Source: Myxococcales bacterium (GTDB taxonomy: Bacteria; Myxococcota_A; Polyangia; Haliangiales; Haliangiaceae). Taken from it: DNA of 64,000 nt. The stretch is taken from positions 50,647-114,646 of the forward strand of contig JADJUF010000011.1 in the NCBI GenBank assembly GCA_016717005.1. Direction: 5' to 3'. The notes under the pieces were generated by a model that saw nothing but the letters and a program-made list of their open reading frames with translations, was not told the DNA's origin and did not search any database. Shown here piece after piece: positions 37,851-45,798 of the stretch. A program made the translations under genes and the position numbers. Positions within the stretch are counted from its first letter, which is position 1; every line of letters begins with the position of its first letter.

Positions 37851-38858
37851 ATGAAGCCTATCGCCTGGACTGCGGTGCTGATCGCGATCGCGGCGACGAC
37901 GATCGCCGATGTCCGGAAGGCGGACGCGTGCTCGTCGTCGTGCTGGCCGGGGACCTTCGTCCCCACCGAGGGCGCGACGGTGCCGGCCAACGTGCCGGCG
38001 CTGGTCTGGGGGCCGACCCTCGTCAACGGCGGGCCCGACATCACGTACGTCACGCTCACCCGCGACGACGGCGTCGGGAACCCAGTCGTGGTCCCGTTCA
38101 CCGCGACCCAGGATCCGGCGGGCTACTTCCTGCTGGTGCCGTCGGAGCCGCTGGTGGTTGGGGCGACCTACACGCTGGTCGACGACAGCCCGTGCGACAT
38201 CTTCCCGACGCCGCGCGCGACGTTCACGGTCGGGCCGTCGGCGCCGCTACCGACCCGGCTGGGCACCTTGACCGCGGCGGTCGAGGCGCAGGCGCAGCGC
38301 ACGCTGGCAACCGCGTCGGGCTCGTGCAGCGTCGAGGCGATCGTCGCGGGCGTGGAGATCGCGGTGGTCTTCGACGCCGAGGCGGCGCCGTGGCGCGACG
38401 TGCTGCACTTCGAGACCCGCGTCGACGGCAACCCGTGGCACCCGCAGGGCAACATCCTCCTCGCGCCGGCGCCGGGCGCGAGCTGGGTCGGCCGCGGCGT
38501 CGATCGGATCTACGCGGTGTGCCAGAACCTCGACAACTTCGGCTTCCCGTCGCTCGACCTGCCCCAGGGCGGCCACGAGGTGGAGATGCGCGCGACGATG
38601 CCGGGCACCTCGCTCGCGTTGTCGGCGGGCCCGGTGCCGGCGTTCCTGGCGTGCGCGCCGCTGCTCGACGCCGGCCACAGCGACGGCGACGCCCAGCTGG
38701 GCCCCGATGCCGGCTCGAGCGTGATCGACGGCGACGGCGGCTGCGGCTGCGGCTCGTCGGGCGGCGGCTCGGCGTCGTGGCTCGGCCTCGCGCTCGCCGC
38801 GCTGCTGTTCAGAACGCCCCGCGCACGCCGAGGGCGGGCAGGAACGGCAGCTCGGTGA
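37851..38858 (+). CDS. Secreted protein with MYXO-CTERM-like end
   Basis: 335 residues. Signal peptide MKPIAWTAVLIAIAATTIADVRKADAC. The body contains two immunoglobulin-like or beta-sandwich segments (ALVWGPTLVNGGPDITYVTL, PLVVGATYTLVDDSPCD; VAGVEIAVVFDAEAAPWRDV). The end CGCGSSGGGSASWLGLALAA + LLFRTPRARRGR is a MYXO-CTERM-like sorting tail (Cys-Gly motif, helix, Arg). The last 17 residues overlap a decayed IS91 transposase on the other strand, so the native end may have been changed by insertion. It is probably cell-surface anchored. Confidence 0.75.
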   Translation: MKPIAWTAVLIAIAATTIADVRKADACSSSCWPGTFVPTEGATVPANVPALVWGPTLVNGGPDITYVTLTRDDGVGNPVVVPFTATQDPAGYFLLVPSEPLVVGATYTLVDDSPCDIFPTPRATFTVGPSAPLPTRLGTLTAAVEAQAQRTLATASGSCSVEAIVAGVEIAVVFDAEAAPWRDVLHFETRVDGNPWHPQGNILLAPAPGASWVGRGVDRIYAVCQNLDNFGFPSLDLPQGGHEVEMRATMPGTSLALSAGPVPAFLACAPLLDAGHSDGDAQLGPDAGSSVIDGDGGCGCGSSGGGSASWLGLALAALLFRTPRARRGRAGTAAR

Positions 38859-39170
38859 TGCACGCGGTCCACCAGGTGGGCGGCGGCGTCGGCCATGCGC
38901 CGACCGGGGCACGACGGGCACACCGCCCGACCTTGCAGGGGAACGCGAGCAGGCGATCGCAGCCGCAGTCGCCGCAGCGGACCCGCACGGAGCCATGGGC
39001 GAGGACGCCGCAGGTCAGGTAGGTGCGCAGCTCGCGCTCGACGTGGCGCGGGACGCCGAAGCCGTGGGCGCTGCGCGCGCGGGCGCCGGCGAGGAATCCC
39101 TCGAGGTGGTCTCGCACCACCGCGCGCAGCACCGTCGCCTCCGGCCGCCGCCGCTCGGACGCTGTCGTCC
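38809..39170 (-). pseudogene. Decayed IS91-family transposase N-terminal (zinc-binding) fragment
   Basis: TVLRAVVRDHLEGFLAGARA, HVERELRTYLTCGVLAHGSV, RCGDCGCDRLLAFPCKVGR and (after a frame change near 38935) GRRMADAAAHLVDRV form the standard N-terminal zinc-binding domain of IS91 transposases. The reading ends at ELPFLPALGV near 38809; the catalytic domain is missing. At least two frame changes. Confidence 0.75.
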
Positions 39171-39212
39171 CGCTCGCCGCGACCACCACCCGGCGCGCAG
39201 CACGCGGCGGGC

Positions 39213-39256
39213 CGGGCGCTCGGTCGAGAACGTGTTCCGCGCGTCGCCCGTCTGAG
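39213..39256 (+). repeat. Copy of the retropepsin 3' end
   Basis: About 40 bases reading RSVENVFRASPV then stop are nearly identical to the last residues of the retropepsin gene (RSVENVFRASLV, 44022-44060 reverse strand). Isolated tail only. Confidence 0.7.
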
Positions 39257-39315
39257 CGTCGGGGCGCATGTGGCCGCATCGCCTGGTGGAGGCAGGTGCC
39301 CGGGGCCGTGGTCGT

Positions 39316-39385
39316 TCTGGCAGCGGTGGCAGCCGATCGGAGGAGGGGCCTCTGGCAGCGGTGGCAGCCGATCGGAGGAGGGGCC
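39316..39385. repeat. 35-bp exact tandem repeat of REP-like unit
   Basis: TCTGGCAGCGGTGGCAGCCG + ATCGGAGGAGGGGCC at 39316-39350 is repeated exactly at 39351-39385. Confidence 0.9.
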
Positions 39386-39473
39386 GATGCCGCGACGCCG
39401 CCGCGACCGCGCTCGCGCGAGGAGGTCGATGAATCGAGGTTGACCGGTTGGCGGGTGCGCGATACCGAGTGGC

Positions 39474-40982
39474 ATGGACCGGGTCGTGAACCAGCATCGA
39501 CGCCTCGGGCTCGACGAGCCGGGGCGGCGGTACCTGCGACGTCACGACGACCTCGCGGCGCGAGAGTTCGACGAGGCGCTCCGATCGGCGGAGGAGCCGG
39601 CGGCGTGGACGTGCGACTGCGATCAGTGCGCGTACGTCCTGTCGCCAGCCGACTTCATCCTGCACAGCGCGGCGGCCAGCCTGGCGGGCTTCGAGCGTCC
39701 GGGCTTCGCGCGCCTGCGGCACGGCCCCGCGCCCGTGGCCGACAGCGCGCCATCACCGAGCGCGGGGGACCTGGCCAGCGTGATGCTGGCCCACCTGCGG
39801 GCGGTCGTGATCGACGGTCTCGACGTCACGTTGGACGCCAGCGCCCTCGGCCAGGCGGCGCGTTCCGGGCTGCGGCTGGCCGCGCGTGACACGCCGGCGC
39901 TCGCAGCGTGGTGCGCGGCGCGGCCGGGGGCGGTGGCGATGCTGCTGGCCCTGGCGCCGTTCTGGATCCGCTCGCTCGATGGCTGGGCCCCGCCCGCCGA
40001 CGCCGATGGCGAGGACGTCGGGCTGGCGGTCATGAAGCACCTCTTGGTGCGCTACCCTGTGCCGGTCCCGCTGTACGCGCCGTGGCGAGGGACCTCGCCA
40101 CCCCCGTTCAAGTGGGCCGTGTGGCTGGTGGTCCTCGGGCAGGGCGGCAGCCTGCACGACGCGGCGCGGGTGTTCGGCTGGCGGGTCGCACGCGCGCTCA
40201 CCGGCTGGCTGGCGCAGGCGCCGGTCGAGCTTGGCCCGGTCGAAGCGGTGATGTGGGCCGAATTGCGGCGCCTGCGCGTCGGCGAGCCGGTCGTGCGCCG
40301 CCTCGGCACGCACCCCGCCTATCTCCTCGATCCGACCGACGATGGCGAGGGCGCGCTGCACGACCCGTTCGGCGACGACCGGGCGCCGCTCGCGCCAGCG
40401 AGCCAAGCAGCCCAGCGGCGGTTCTGGGACGAGACCGTGGCCTGGCTCCAGCGCCACGGCGCGGCGTTGACCGACGACGACACGGTTGCCGTGCTCGACT
40501 GGGCGATGCACTGCCACATCGAGGGCGCGCGCCCGGGCGGCGTGCCCTTTCGCTGGCGCGGCCGGACTGCGGCCAGCGTCCTGGCTGACGCGCGCTCGTA
40601 CCATCAGCGGGTCACCGCTGGCCGGGGCTGGGCCAACGGCGCGGCGATCGCGTGGGCCCGCCATCGCGACGACTGGGCGCACGAGGACGTCGATGGTCGC
40701 TGGCTGGTCCGGGAGCTGTGCAGCGGGGACGCGCTGGCCGAGGAGTCGCAAGCGCTCCTGCACTGCGTGTTCGGCTACGCGTACCGGTGCGTCCAGGGGT
40801 TGTCCCAGATCTACTCGGTGGCGCACGACGACGAGCGCACGCTCACCATCGAACTCGACGCAGGCGGCGACGTCGTCCAGGTCCGTGGCCGCGCCAACCG
40901 AGCGCCCACCGAGCGCGAGCTGCAGATCGTCGCACGGTGGCGGAGCGCAGCGCCGGGCGTCGCTTCGGCGCGCGCCCGATAG
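39474..40982 (+). CDS. PcfJ-like protein
   Basis: 502 residues. The C-terminal part has the PcfJ pattern: an acidic-Gln-Ala-Leu Leu-His-Cys core (EESQALLHCVFGYAYRC), IYSVAHDDERTLTIELDAGG, VVQVRGRANRAPTERELQIV and a final WR. An N-terminal CDCDQC zinc-like motif lies near residue 47. PcfJ is known from the conjugative plasmid pCF10 and from many genomes, with unknown biochemical function. Here no conjugation genes are near. Starts ATG at 39474 (MDRVVNQHRRLGLDEPGRRY). Middle part is helical and Trp-rich. Confidence 0.75.
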   Translation: MDRVVNQHRRLGLDEPGRRYLRRHDDLAAREFDEALRSAEEPAAWTCDCDQCAYVLSPADFILHSAAASLAGFERPGFARLRHGPAPVADSAPSPSAGDLASVMLAHLRAVVIDGLDVTLDASALGQAARSGLRLAARDTPALAAWCAARPGAVAMLLALAPFWIRSLDGWAPPADADGEDVGLAVMKHLLVRYPVPVPLYAPWRGTSPPPFKWAVWLVVLGQGGSLHDAARVFGWRVARALTGWLAQAPVELGPVEAVMWAELRRLRVGEPVVRRLGTHPAYLLDPTDDGEGALHDPFGDDRAPLAPASQAAQRRFWDETVAWLQRHGAALTDDDTVAVLDWAMHCHIEGARPGGVPFRWRGRTAASVLADARSYHQRVTAGRGWANGAAIAWARHRDDWAHEDVDGRWLVRELCSGDALAEESQALLHCVFGYAYRCVQGLSQIYSVAHDDERTLTIELDAGGDVVQVRGRANRAPTERELQIVARWRSAAPGVASARAR

Positions 40983-41444
40983 TGCGGGTCCGCGCTCGAG
41001 CGTGCGACCTGATGCATCGCGCGCGCGCCAGAATCGGGGAGGACCATTGCGGGGCCGCGGGGCCCCGGCTCCGATGCTCCAGCCCCAGATTCCGATCGCT
41101 GCCCCAGATTGCGATCGGCTGGCTCACCGGATGGCAGCCGATCGGAGCAGGGCAGCCGATCGACGTAGCAGGGATTCCGCGACGCGATTCGTCGTGCGCT
41201 CACCGTGTAGTGTCCCCCCAAAGTCAAGACACTCGCGCACCCGGGATTCGGGCAGTGCGGGCAGGCGAGTGACGGGGTCGTGGTCGACGGATGTGGCTCC
41301 TCGGGGGCGAGGCCGCATCCGCAGCGGGCGGATCCGCGATGCCGCGTGGCAGCCGCTGCGACCCGGGTGCTGCCACCCGGATCGGATCCACCGTCGAGCA
41401 GCTCGTCATCCATGCGCCGCTGCACTGCACGCGGCGTGCCGGCC
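40983..41444. repeat. Intergenic REP-like and hairpin sequences
   Basis: GATGGCAGCCGATCGGAGCAGG and GCAGCCGATCGACG at 41125-41165; then a segment (about 41162-41210, GTAGCAGGGATTCCGCGACG onward) that recurs at 51024-51072 with few mismatches; then AGTGTCCCCCCAAAGTCAAG + ACACT (about 41211-41235), an inverted repeat with GTGTC arms that resembles an IS end. No gene supported. Confidence 0.6.
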
Positions 41445-43490
41445 TCAGTACATGAACTCGATGATCGCGATGTCGCCGTTGCTGAGGATGTCACCCGGGA
41501 TCGGCGCCAGGCCGCGGCCCTGGAACGCGGTGCGACCGTGCGACACCGAGTTGAGGTCGTCCGACCCGCCGCGGCTCAGGTGGCCGTCGTCGTACCAGGC
41601 GTAGATGACGTCGTCGTTGTTGATGTCGACGCCGCGGACGTCCGACATCGTGTACGACGGGTGCGGCACCGAGGTGTACAGCCCGTGCACCGCCGACAGG
41701 TTGTCGGAGTGGCCGATCGACGCCTGCCCGGTCGTGTACCAGGCGTAGACGTTGCCGTTGTTGGCGATGCCGACGTCGACGATCGCCATCGGCGACAGCG
41801 GCGAGGTGAACACGGAGGGCGCGGTGTAAGCGTCCAGGTCCTCGGTGGTGCCCTCGGAGACCGTGCCGTTGGCGTAGAACGTGTAGACGTGATCGTTCGA
41901 CGCGATCGCGATGCCGACGATCGACGCCGGCGTGTAGAAGTAGTAGAAGTAGGGCTGGGTCGGGTCGAAGCGCGGCGGCGGCAGGGTGAACGCGTAGCGC
42001 GAGCGATGGGCCTCGAGGGTTGTGCTGCTGCCCGACGTCACCGAGCCGTTGCTCCACCAAGTGTAGACGTGATCGTTGGCGGCGATCGCCGACGCGACGA
42101 TCTTGATGGCACCCTCGGCCTCGCCGTAGGGCGGGTGGCGCAGCAGGGTCGGGCTCTCGTTCTTCGAGAACTGGTGCGAGCTGTAATGCATGATCGAGTA
42201 CGGGTCGTAGTCGCCGTACTCGAACGAGCCGGTGCAGTGCTTGTCGAAGTTGTGGACCTTGTCGTCCTTGATGTTGCCCCAGAAGACGCGCACGTAGTCG
42301 TCGCGGTCGCACCGGGTCTGCTCGTGGTGCAGCCCGAGCGCGTGGCCGATCTCGTGGACGGCCGCGGAGCGGTCGCAGTGGCCGGGCACCTCGTACCGGT
42401 AGGGATCGAGGTTGGCGTCGAGGTCCCGCGACGAGCCGGCGGTGACGCGCTGGTCGCTGTACCAGGTGTAGACCCAGTCCGCCGACGAGATCGCCATGCC
42501 GCGCACGTTGGCGCCCTGGTAGTCGCCGGCGTGGGTCACCGACTGGCCGCTGGCGCCGAGCGCGGCCGCCGTCCCGACGGTGCGCCAGGTCGAGCCGGAC
42601 GTGTGGTACCAGGCGTACACGGCCCCGGCCTGGTTGAAGTCGATGCCGACCACCTTCCAGCTCTCGTAGTTGGCCAGCCCGCCGGGCAGGGTGAACGCCG
42701 CCGACGGCAGCTCGGCGCCGAGGGCGCTCGAGGTGCCGATGCTGTACGTGCGATCGCGGTACCAGGTGTAGACGTCCTGCGTGCTCGGCTCGATGCCGAT
42801 GTCGAGGATGTCGGCGGCGGTCTTGCCGGGCGGCAGGGTGTAGGCGTACTGCGCGGTCAGCGCCTCGAGCGCGCCCGAGGTGCCGACCGTGACCATGCCG
42901 TCGTCGTACCAGGTGTAGACCTTGTCCTGGTCGTTGATGGCCATGCCGACGATCTGGTCGGCCGACTTCCCGGTCGACAGCCGGATGTACTGCTCGCCGC
43001 CCTTGCGGCCGAGGTCGGCGAGGCAGGCGTCGTTGTGGTTCCTGAAGCGGATGTGGTCGACGTAGTCGGGGAGGCCGTTGACCTCGACGAGCTGGATGCT
43101 GGTGGTCTTGTCGTTCCACTCCTGGACCGCCTCGTAGACCCGGTCCTTCTGCGGCAGGTCGGAGGCGACCTCGAAGGGCACGTACCCGTTGGACCAGCGG
43201 TTGGTGTTGAAGAGGCCGGGGTTGAGGCCGATGCCGCGCAGCTCGCTCTGGGCGCACAGCGCGTCGAGCTCGTCCTCGCGACCGAGGACGATGTCGCCCT
43301 CGAAGACGAGGAGGCCGTCCTCGATGACGACGCTGGGCGGCAGCTCGCAGGCGGCGCGGCGGTCGACGGGGACCTCGCCGGCGTCGAGGCCTGCGACGTC
43401 GCCTGGGTCAGGTGGTGCGACGCAGGCGCCGGTGAGCGCGAGGGAGAGGGACAGGAGGTGGGGGACGCGGCGTGAGATCGGACGGGTCAT
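41445..43490 (-). CDS. Astacin-like metalloprotease with two repeat sets
   Basis: 681 residues, lipoprotein signal ending SLALTGAC. The catalytic domain is the astacin (M12A) type: VPFEVASDLP and IRFRNHNDACLADLGRKGGE (early strands), then AAVHEIGHALGLHHEQTRCD with the zinc site HExxHxxGxxHE (first His at about residue 379) and YSIMHYSS as the Met-turn. Four repeats of about 48 residues (pattern VxGIAIxxxDxVYTWYxDGxVTxGTSxxLxA) are inserted between the GGEQYIRLS strand (about residue 170) and the active-site helix, and four more (about 437-660) follow the protease domain. The repeats resemble propeller blades. Extracellular. Confidence 0.85.
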   Translation of the reverse strand: MTRPISRRVPHLLSLSLALTGACVAPPDPGDVAGLDAGEVPVDRRAACELPPSVVIEDGLLVFEGDIVLGREDELDALCAQSELRGIGLNPGLFNTNRWSNGYVPFEVASDLPQKDRVYEAVQEWNDKTTSIQLVEVNGLPDYVDHIRFRNHNDACLADLGRKGGEQYIRLSTGKSADQIVGMAINDQDKVYTWYDDGMVTVGTSGALEALTAQYAYTLPPGKTAADILDIGIEPSTQDVYTWYRDRTYSIGTSSALGAELPSAAFTLPGGLANYESWKVVGIDFNQAGAVYAWYHTSGSTWRTVGTAAALGASGQSVTHAGDYQGANVRGMAISSADWVYTWYSDQRVTAGSSRDLDANLDPYRYEVPGHCDRSAAVHEIGHALGLHHEQTRCDRDDYVRVFWGNIKDDKVHNFDKHCTGSFEYGDYDPYSIMHYSSHQFSKNESPTLLRHPPYGEAEGAIKIVASAIAANDHVYTWWSNGSVTSGSSTTLEAHRSRYAFTLPPPRFDPTQPYFYYFYTPASIVGIAIASNDHVYTFYANGTVSEGTTEDLDAYTAPSVFTSPLSPMAIVDVGIANNGNVYAWYTTGQASIGHSDNLSAVHGLYTSVPHPSYTMSDVRGVDINNDDVIYAWYDDGHLSRGGSDDLNSVSHGRTAFQGRGLAPIPGDILSNGDIAIIEFMY

Positions 43491-43669
43491 GGGGTTCCTT
43501 GATCGGGTTCGCAGCGGTAGTGACCGGACCGAGCGAGGCGTTACCGGGCGGTTCGCGGGCGTGCGGGACCGTGCGCGCCCGTTCACGCACGCCGGACGCA
43601 CGGGTTAGCATCGGGCGTGGCCGACGACCGCGTGACGATCGACGTCACCCCTTCGTCGAGCTTCGTCGA

Positions 43670-43985
43670 GCTGCAGCCGATCGGAGGAGGGGGGCCGATC
43701 GGAGCAGGGCCGATCGGCGCAGGGGGGGCCGGCGGAGTAGGGCCGCCGGCCGCCCCGTCTGGCGCGACGCAACCGGCGGCGCGCCTGGCCGATACCCGGG
43801 CCAGGCGCCAGGGTGGGCGCGGGCCAGGAGCGAGCGATGGCGCATCGGCAGCGGTGGTACGTGACGCAGGTGGTGTTCGAGGTGACGATCCGGACGCTCT
43901 TTTGAGATGAGACCGCACCGGCCATTCCGATCGGCTGCCGGCCACTCCGATCGGCTGTCGCCGCTGCCACCCCGGAGGAGGCTGC
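43670..43985. repeat. REP-like cluster and truncated RAYT copy
   Basis: Tandem REP-like units at 43673-43735 (GCCGATCGGAGGAGGGGGG, GCCGATCGGAGCAGGG, GCCGATCGGCGCAGGG), then the RAYT leader with hairpin-like GCGCCAGGGTGGGCGC at 43806-43821 (one base shorter), and the RAYT start (MAHRQRWYVTQVVFEVTIRT) at 43838-43902, where homology stops. Reverse REP-like units follow at 43920-43975. Confidence 0.8.
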
Positions 43986-44021
43986 GACCGGTGGCCGCCG
44001 ATCGGATCGAGGTCGATCGGC

Positions 44022-44420
44022 TTAGACGAGCGACGCGCGGAACACGTTCTCGACCGAGCGGATCTCGTAGTTGAGTCGATCCAGGAACGTCAGGCCGACG
44101 AGTCCGTCGATCCCGTAGCCTTCCGCCAGATCGAAGACATGAACGCGGAAGCGCTCATGGGCGAAGCCGAGCGCGGCAAAGCGAGCGACGCGCAGGGTGT
44201 AGCCCTGCTCATCCCCGATCGCTGACCTCACACGCGTGACCTGCGCACCGTCGCGTACCGTGTAGCCGAGCGCGTCAACCACCCAGGGGTTGATGACGGT
44301 CTCCGTCGATCCGGTGTCGAGCGCGAGGGCGACTTCGACGTCACCGCTGGGCCCACGGACGCTCGCCTCGACCACGATCAGCCCGTGCGCGCGGCTGATC
44401 CGCGTCTCGATCGTCGTCAT
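44022..44420 (-). CDS. Retropepsin-like aspartic protease
   Basis: 132 residues, ATG at 44420. Catalytic motif LALDTGSTETVINP (DTGS) near residue 30 and the second-half motif YGIDGLVGLTFLDRLNYEIR are complete, as in bacterial retropepsin-like proteins with one domain per chain that work as dimers. No signal peptide. Its start overlaps the stop of the upstream 90-residue gene by four bases (ATGA), so the two are translationally coupled. Substrate unknown. Copies of its 3' end occur elsewhere in the window. Confidence 0.85.
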   Translation of the reverse strand: MTTIETRISRAHGLIVVEASVRGPSGDVEVALALDTGSTETVINPWVVDALGYTVRDGAQVTRVRSAIGDEQGYTLRVARFAALGFAHERFRVHVFDLAEGYGIDGLVGLTFLDRLNYEIRSVENVFRASLV

Positions 44421-44689
44421 CGCCGCGAGCGAATCACGCCGGTATAGAGATGCCGGACGCTGGCGTGCTGCTCGCGGAACGGCCGCAGCGCCCGCAGCAC
44501 CTCCCATGGGGACGCACCGTGGCTGACGACGCGAGCGCCGCGCACGTCGTACGGCGCATCGCTGCCCTTGTCGACGTCGACGAGGCCGACCCACTGGTCG
44601 GGAAAGGCGGCGCAGATCTCCGTCCAGCTCATCGGCAGGGCGGCCGCCGCGTCGGCGGCAACAGCGACGCTCGCTGGAGTTGTCAGCAT
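44417..44689 (-). CDS. Small protein coupled to retropepsin
   Basis: 90 residues. The central part PMSWTEICAAFPDQWVGLVD + VDKG, then RVVSHGASPWEVLRALRPFR, resembles DUF5678-like small proteins (a WVal...G.S..E motif), which are often encoded directly upstream of retropepsin-like genes. Function unknown; it may be a substrate or regulator of the protease. The ATG at 44689 starts a hydrophobic helix-like segment (SVAVAADAAAALPM). Confidence 0.65.
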   Translation of the reverse strand: MLTTPASVAVAADAAAALPMSWTEICAAFPDQWVGLVDVDKGSDAPYDVRGARVVSHGASPWEVLRALRPFREQHASVRHLYTGVIRSRR

Positions 44690-44735
44690 CGCCGAAGCAT
44701 CGCGCAGGTGGTCGCCGTGTCAAGTTTCGACTCCC

Positions 44736-44811
44736 CGTCCTCCGGGTGGCAGCCCGTCCTCCGGGTGGCAGCCCGTCCTCCAGGTGGCAGCCCGTCCTCC
44801 GGGTGGCCGAC
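44736..44811. repeat. 19-bp tandem repeats (four units)
   Basis: CGTCCTCCGGGTGGCAGCC repeats at 44736, 44755, 44774 and 44793 with one change in the third (CCAGG). A REP-like variant amplified in tandem. Confidence 0.9.
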
Positions 44812-44830
44812 CGCCCCGCTGAGCCTGGGC

Positions 44831-45010
44831 CGACGCAACCGCCGGCGCTCCTGGCCGATACCCGGGCCAAGCGCCCAGGGTGGGCGCACGGGCCACGAGC
44901 GAGCGATGGCGCATCGGCAGCGGTGGTACGTGACGCAGGTGGTCTTCGAGGTGACGATCCGGACGCTGGGCGGGAAGTTCTGGCTGCGGCCGGACGCGGC
45001 GTGCAAGGCG
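44831..45010 (+). pseudogene. Truncated RAYT copy with leader
   Basis: The RAYT leader (GATACCCGGGCCAAGCGCCC, hairpin GCGCCCAGGGTGGGCGC at 44871-44887) is followed by the same start as the 49.9 kb gene at 44906 (MAHRQRWYVTQVVFEVTIRT, then LGGKFWLRPDAACKA). Homology ends near 45010, where other sequence begins. Confidence 0.75.
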
Positions 45011-45089
45011 GCCGGCGACCATCGCCCGTCGGTGATCAGGATGAGAGCCACACCCCTTGCACTGGGGCCGCGCCGGCGCTGAGCGCCGG

Positions 45090-45232
45090 GCCGCGATGCC
45101 GGGTGGTAGCCGATCGCGATGCCGGGTGGCGGCCGATCGGAGCCGGCCGATCGGAGCCGCGATGCCAGGTGGCCGATGCCGGGTGGCGCCGATGCCGGGT
45201 GGCAGCCGATCGGCGCAGGGGGCAGCCGCGAT
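45090..45232. repeat. REP-like cluster
   Basis: At least five units in one run: GATGCCGGGTGGTAGCCGATCG, GGGTGGCGGCCGATCGGAG, GGCCGATCGGAGC, GGTGGCGCCGATGCCGGG and TGGCAGCCGATCGGCGCAGGG. Confidence 0.8.
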
Positions 45233-45239
45233 GCGCGAC

Positions 45240-45492
45240 GAAGACCAGCACGGCCCTCGGCAAGAACCGTGCACGACGGGCCGCGCTCGACGAGCGCAGC
45301 GCCGAGATCGCCGCACGCCGCGGCCGGCTGGAGTCGCAGCGCACCATCCGGCAACTCGACACCACCCAGGACACGATCCTCACCGCCACCAAACTCACCG
45401 CACTCCAGCTCATCTCGTTCGTGCTCCGCGAGTACCTGCCGACGATGCCGATGACGCCGGCGACGTTCGCTCGGGTAGCTCGCACGCGCGAC
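45240..45492 (+). pseudogene. Transposase C-terminal fragment
   Basis: Reads RRAALDERSAEIAARRGRLE, then TILTATKLTALQLISFVLRE, YLPTMPMTPATFARVARTRD. The coiled part plus LTALxLxxFVLREYxxxxxMxPxxFxR is the end of a transposase family widespread in myxobacteria. Only the last 80 residues remain. Confidence 0.5.
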
Positions 45493-45670
45493 GTACTCCC
45501 ACTCGGCCTCGCACAGTGGCCGCCAATCCGCGTGCAGGGGGGCCGTCTCCCATATGACGCCGCCCACACAAGAACGCCGGCACGCGCACCTCGTGGACCG
45601 GGCGTGCGGTCTTCGCGATGGCGTGCACCTCGCGCCGCAACGTCGCCTCCCAGCCCGGTGCGTTGAGCGG
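45440..45670 (-). pseudogene. Fragment of FGE-sulfatase (SUMF1) domain protein
   Basis: On the minus strand the pieces ATLRREVHAIAKTARPVHEV + RVPAFLCGR and CEAEWEYVARASYP (compare the family motif P-(S/T)-EAEWEYAAR) in different frames are characteristic of SUMF1/formylglycine-generating-type domains. The rest of the gene is missing. Overlaps the transposase fragment. Confidence 0.5.
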
Positions 45671-45684
45671 TTGCGCCCCTCGAT

Positions 45685-45715
45685 TGCGGAGGAGGGGCTG
45701 CCACCCGGAGGAGGG
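45685..45715. repeat. Reverse-orientation REP-like unit
   Basis: GGAGGAGGGGCTGCCACCCG + GAGGAGGGG, the reverse complement form of the dispersed motif. Confidence 0.7.
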
Positions 45716-45798
45716 GCGGCAAAGCCTGGCATCGCGCGGGCCTCGGGAGAAGCGCGCAGTCCGTGTCACAGATTCGCCGGTCGCGTCTCTACTTCTGC

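Noticed and set aside
41280..43475. Plus-strand frame of Val/Asp/Arg repeats opposite the astacin
   Set aside because: Antisense shadow; repeats reflect the repeated codons of the astacin gene.
44736..45232. Possible CRISPR array because of regularly spaced repeats
   Set aside because: Units are contiguous or irregular, without unique spacers of constant length, and no cas genes are present.
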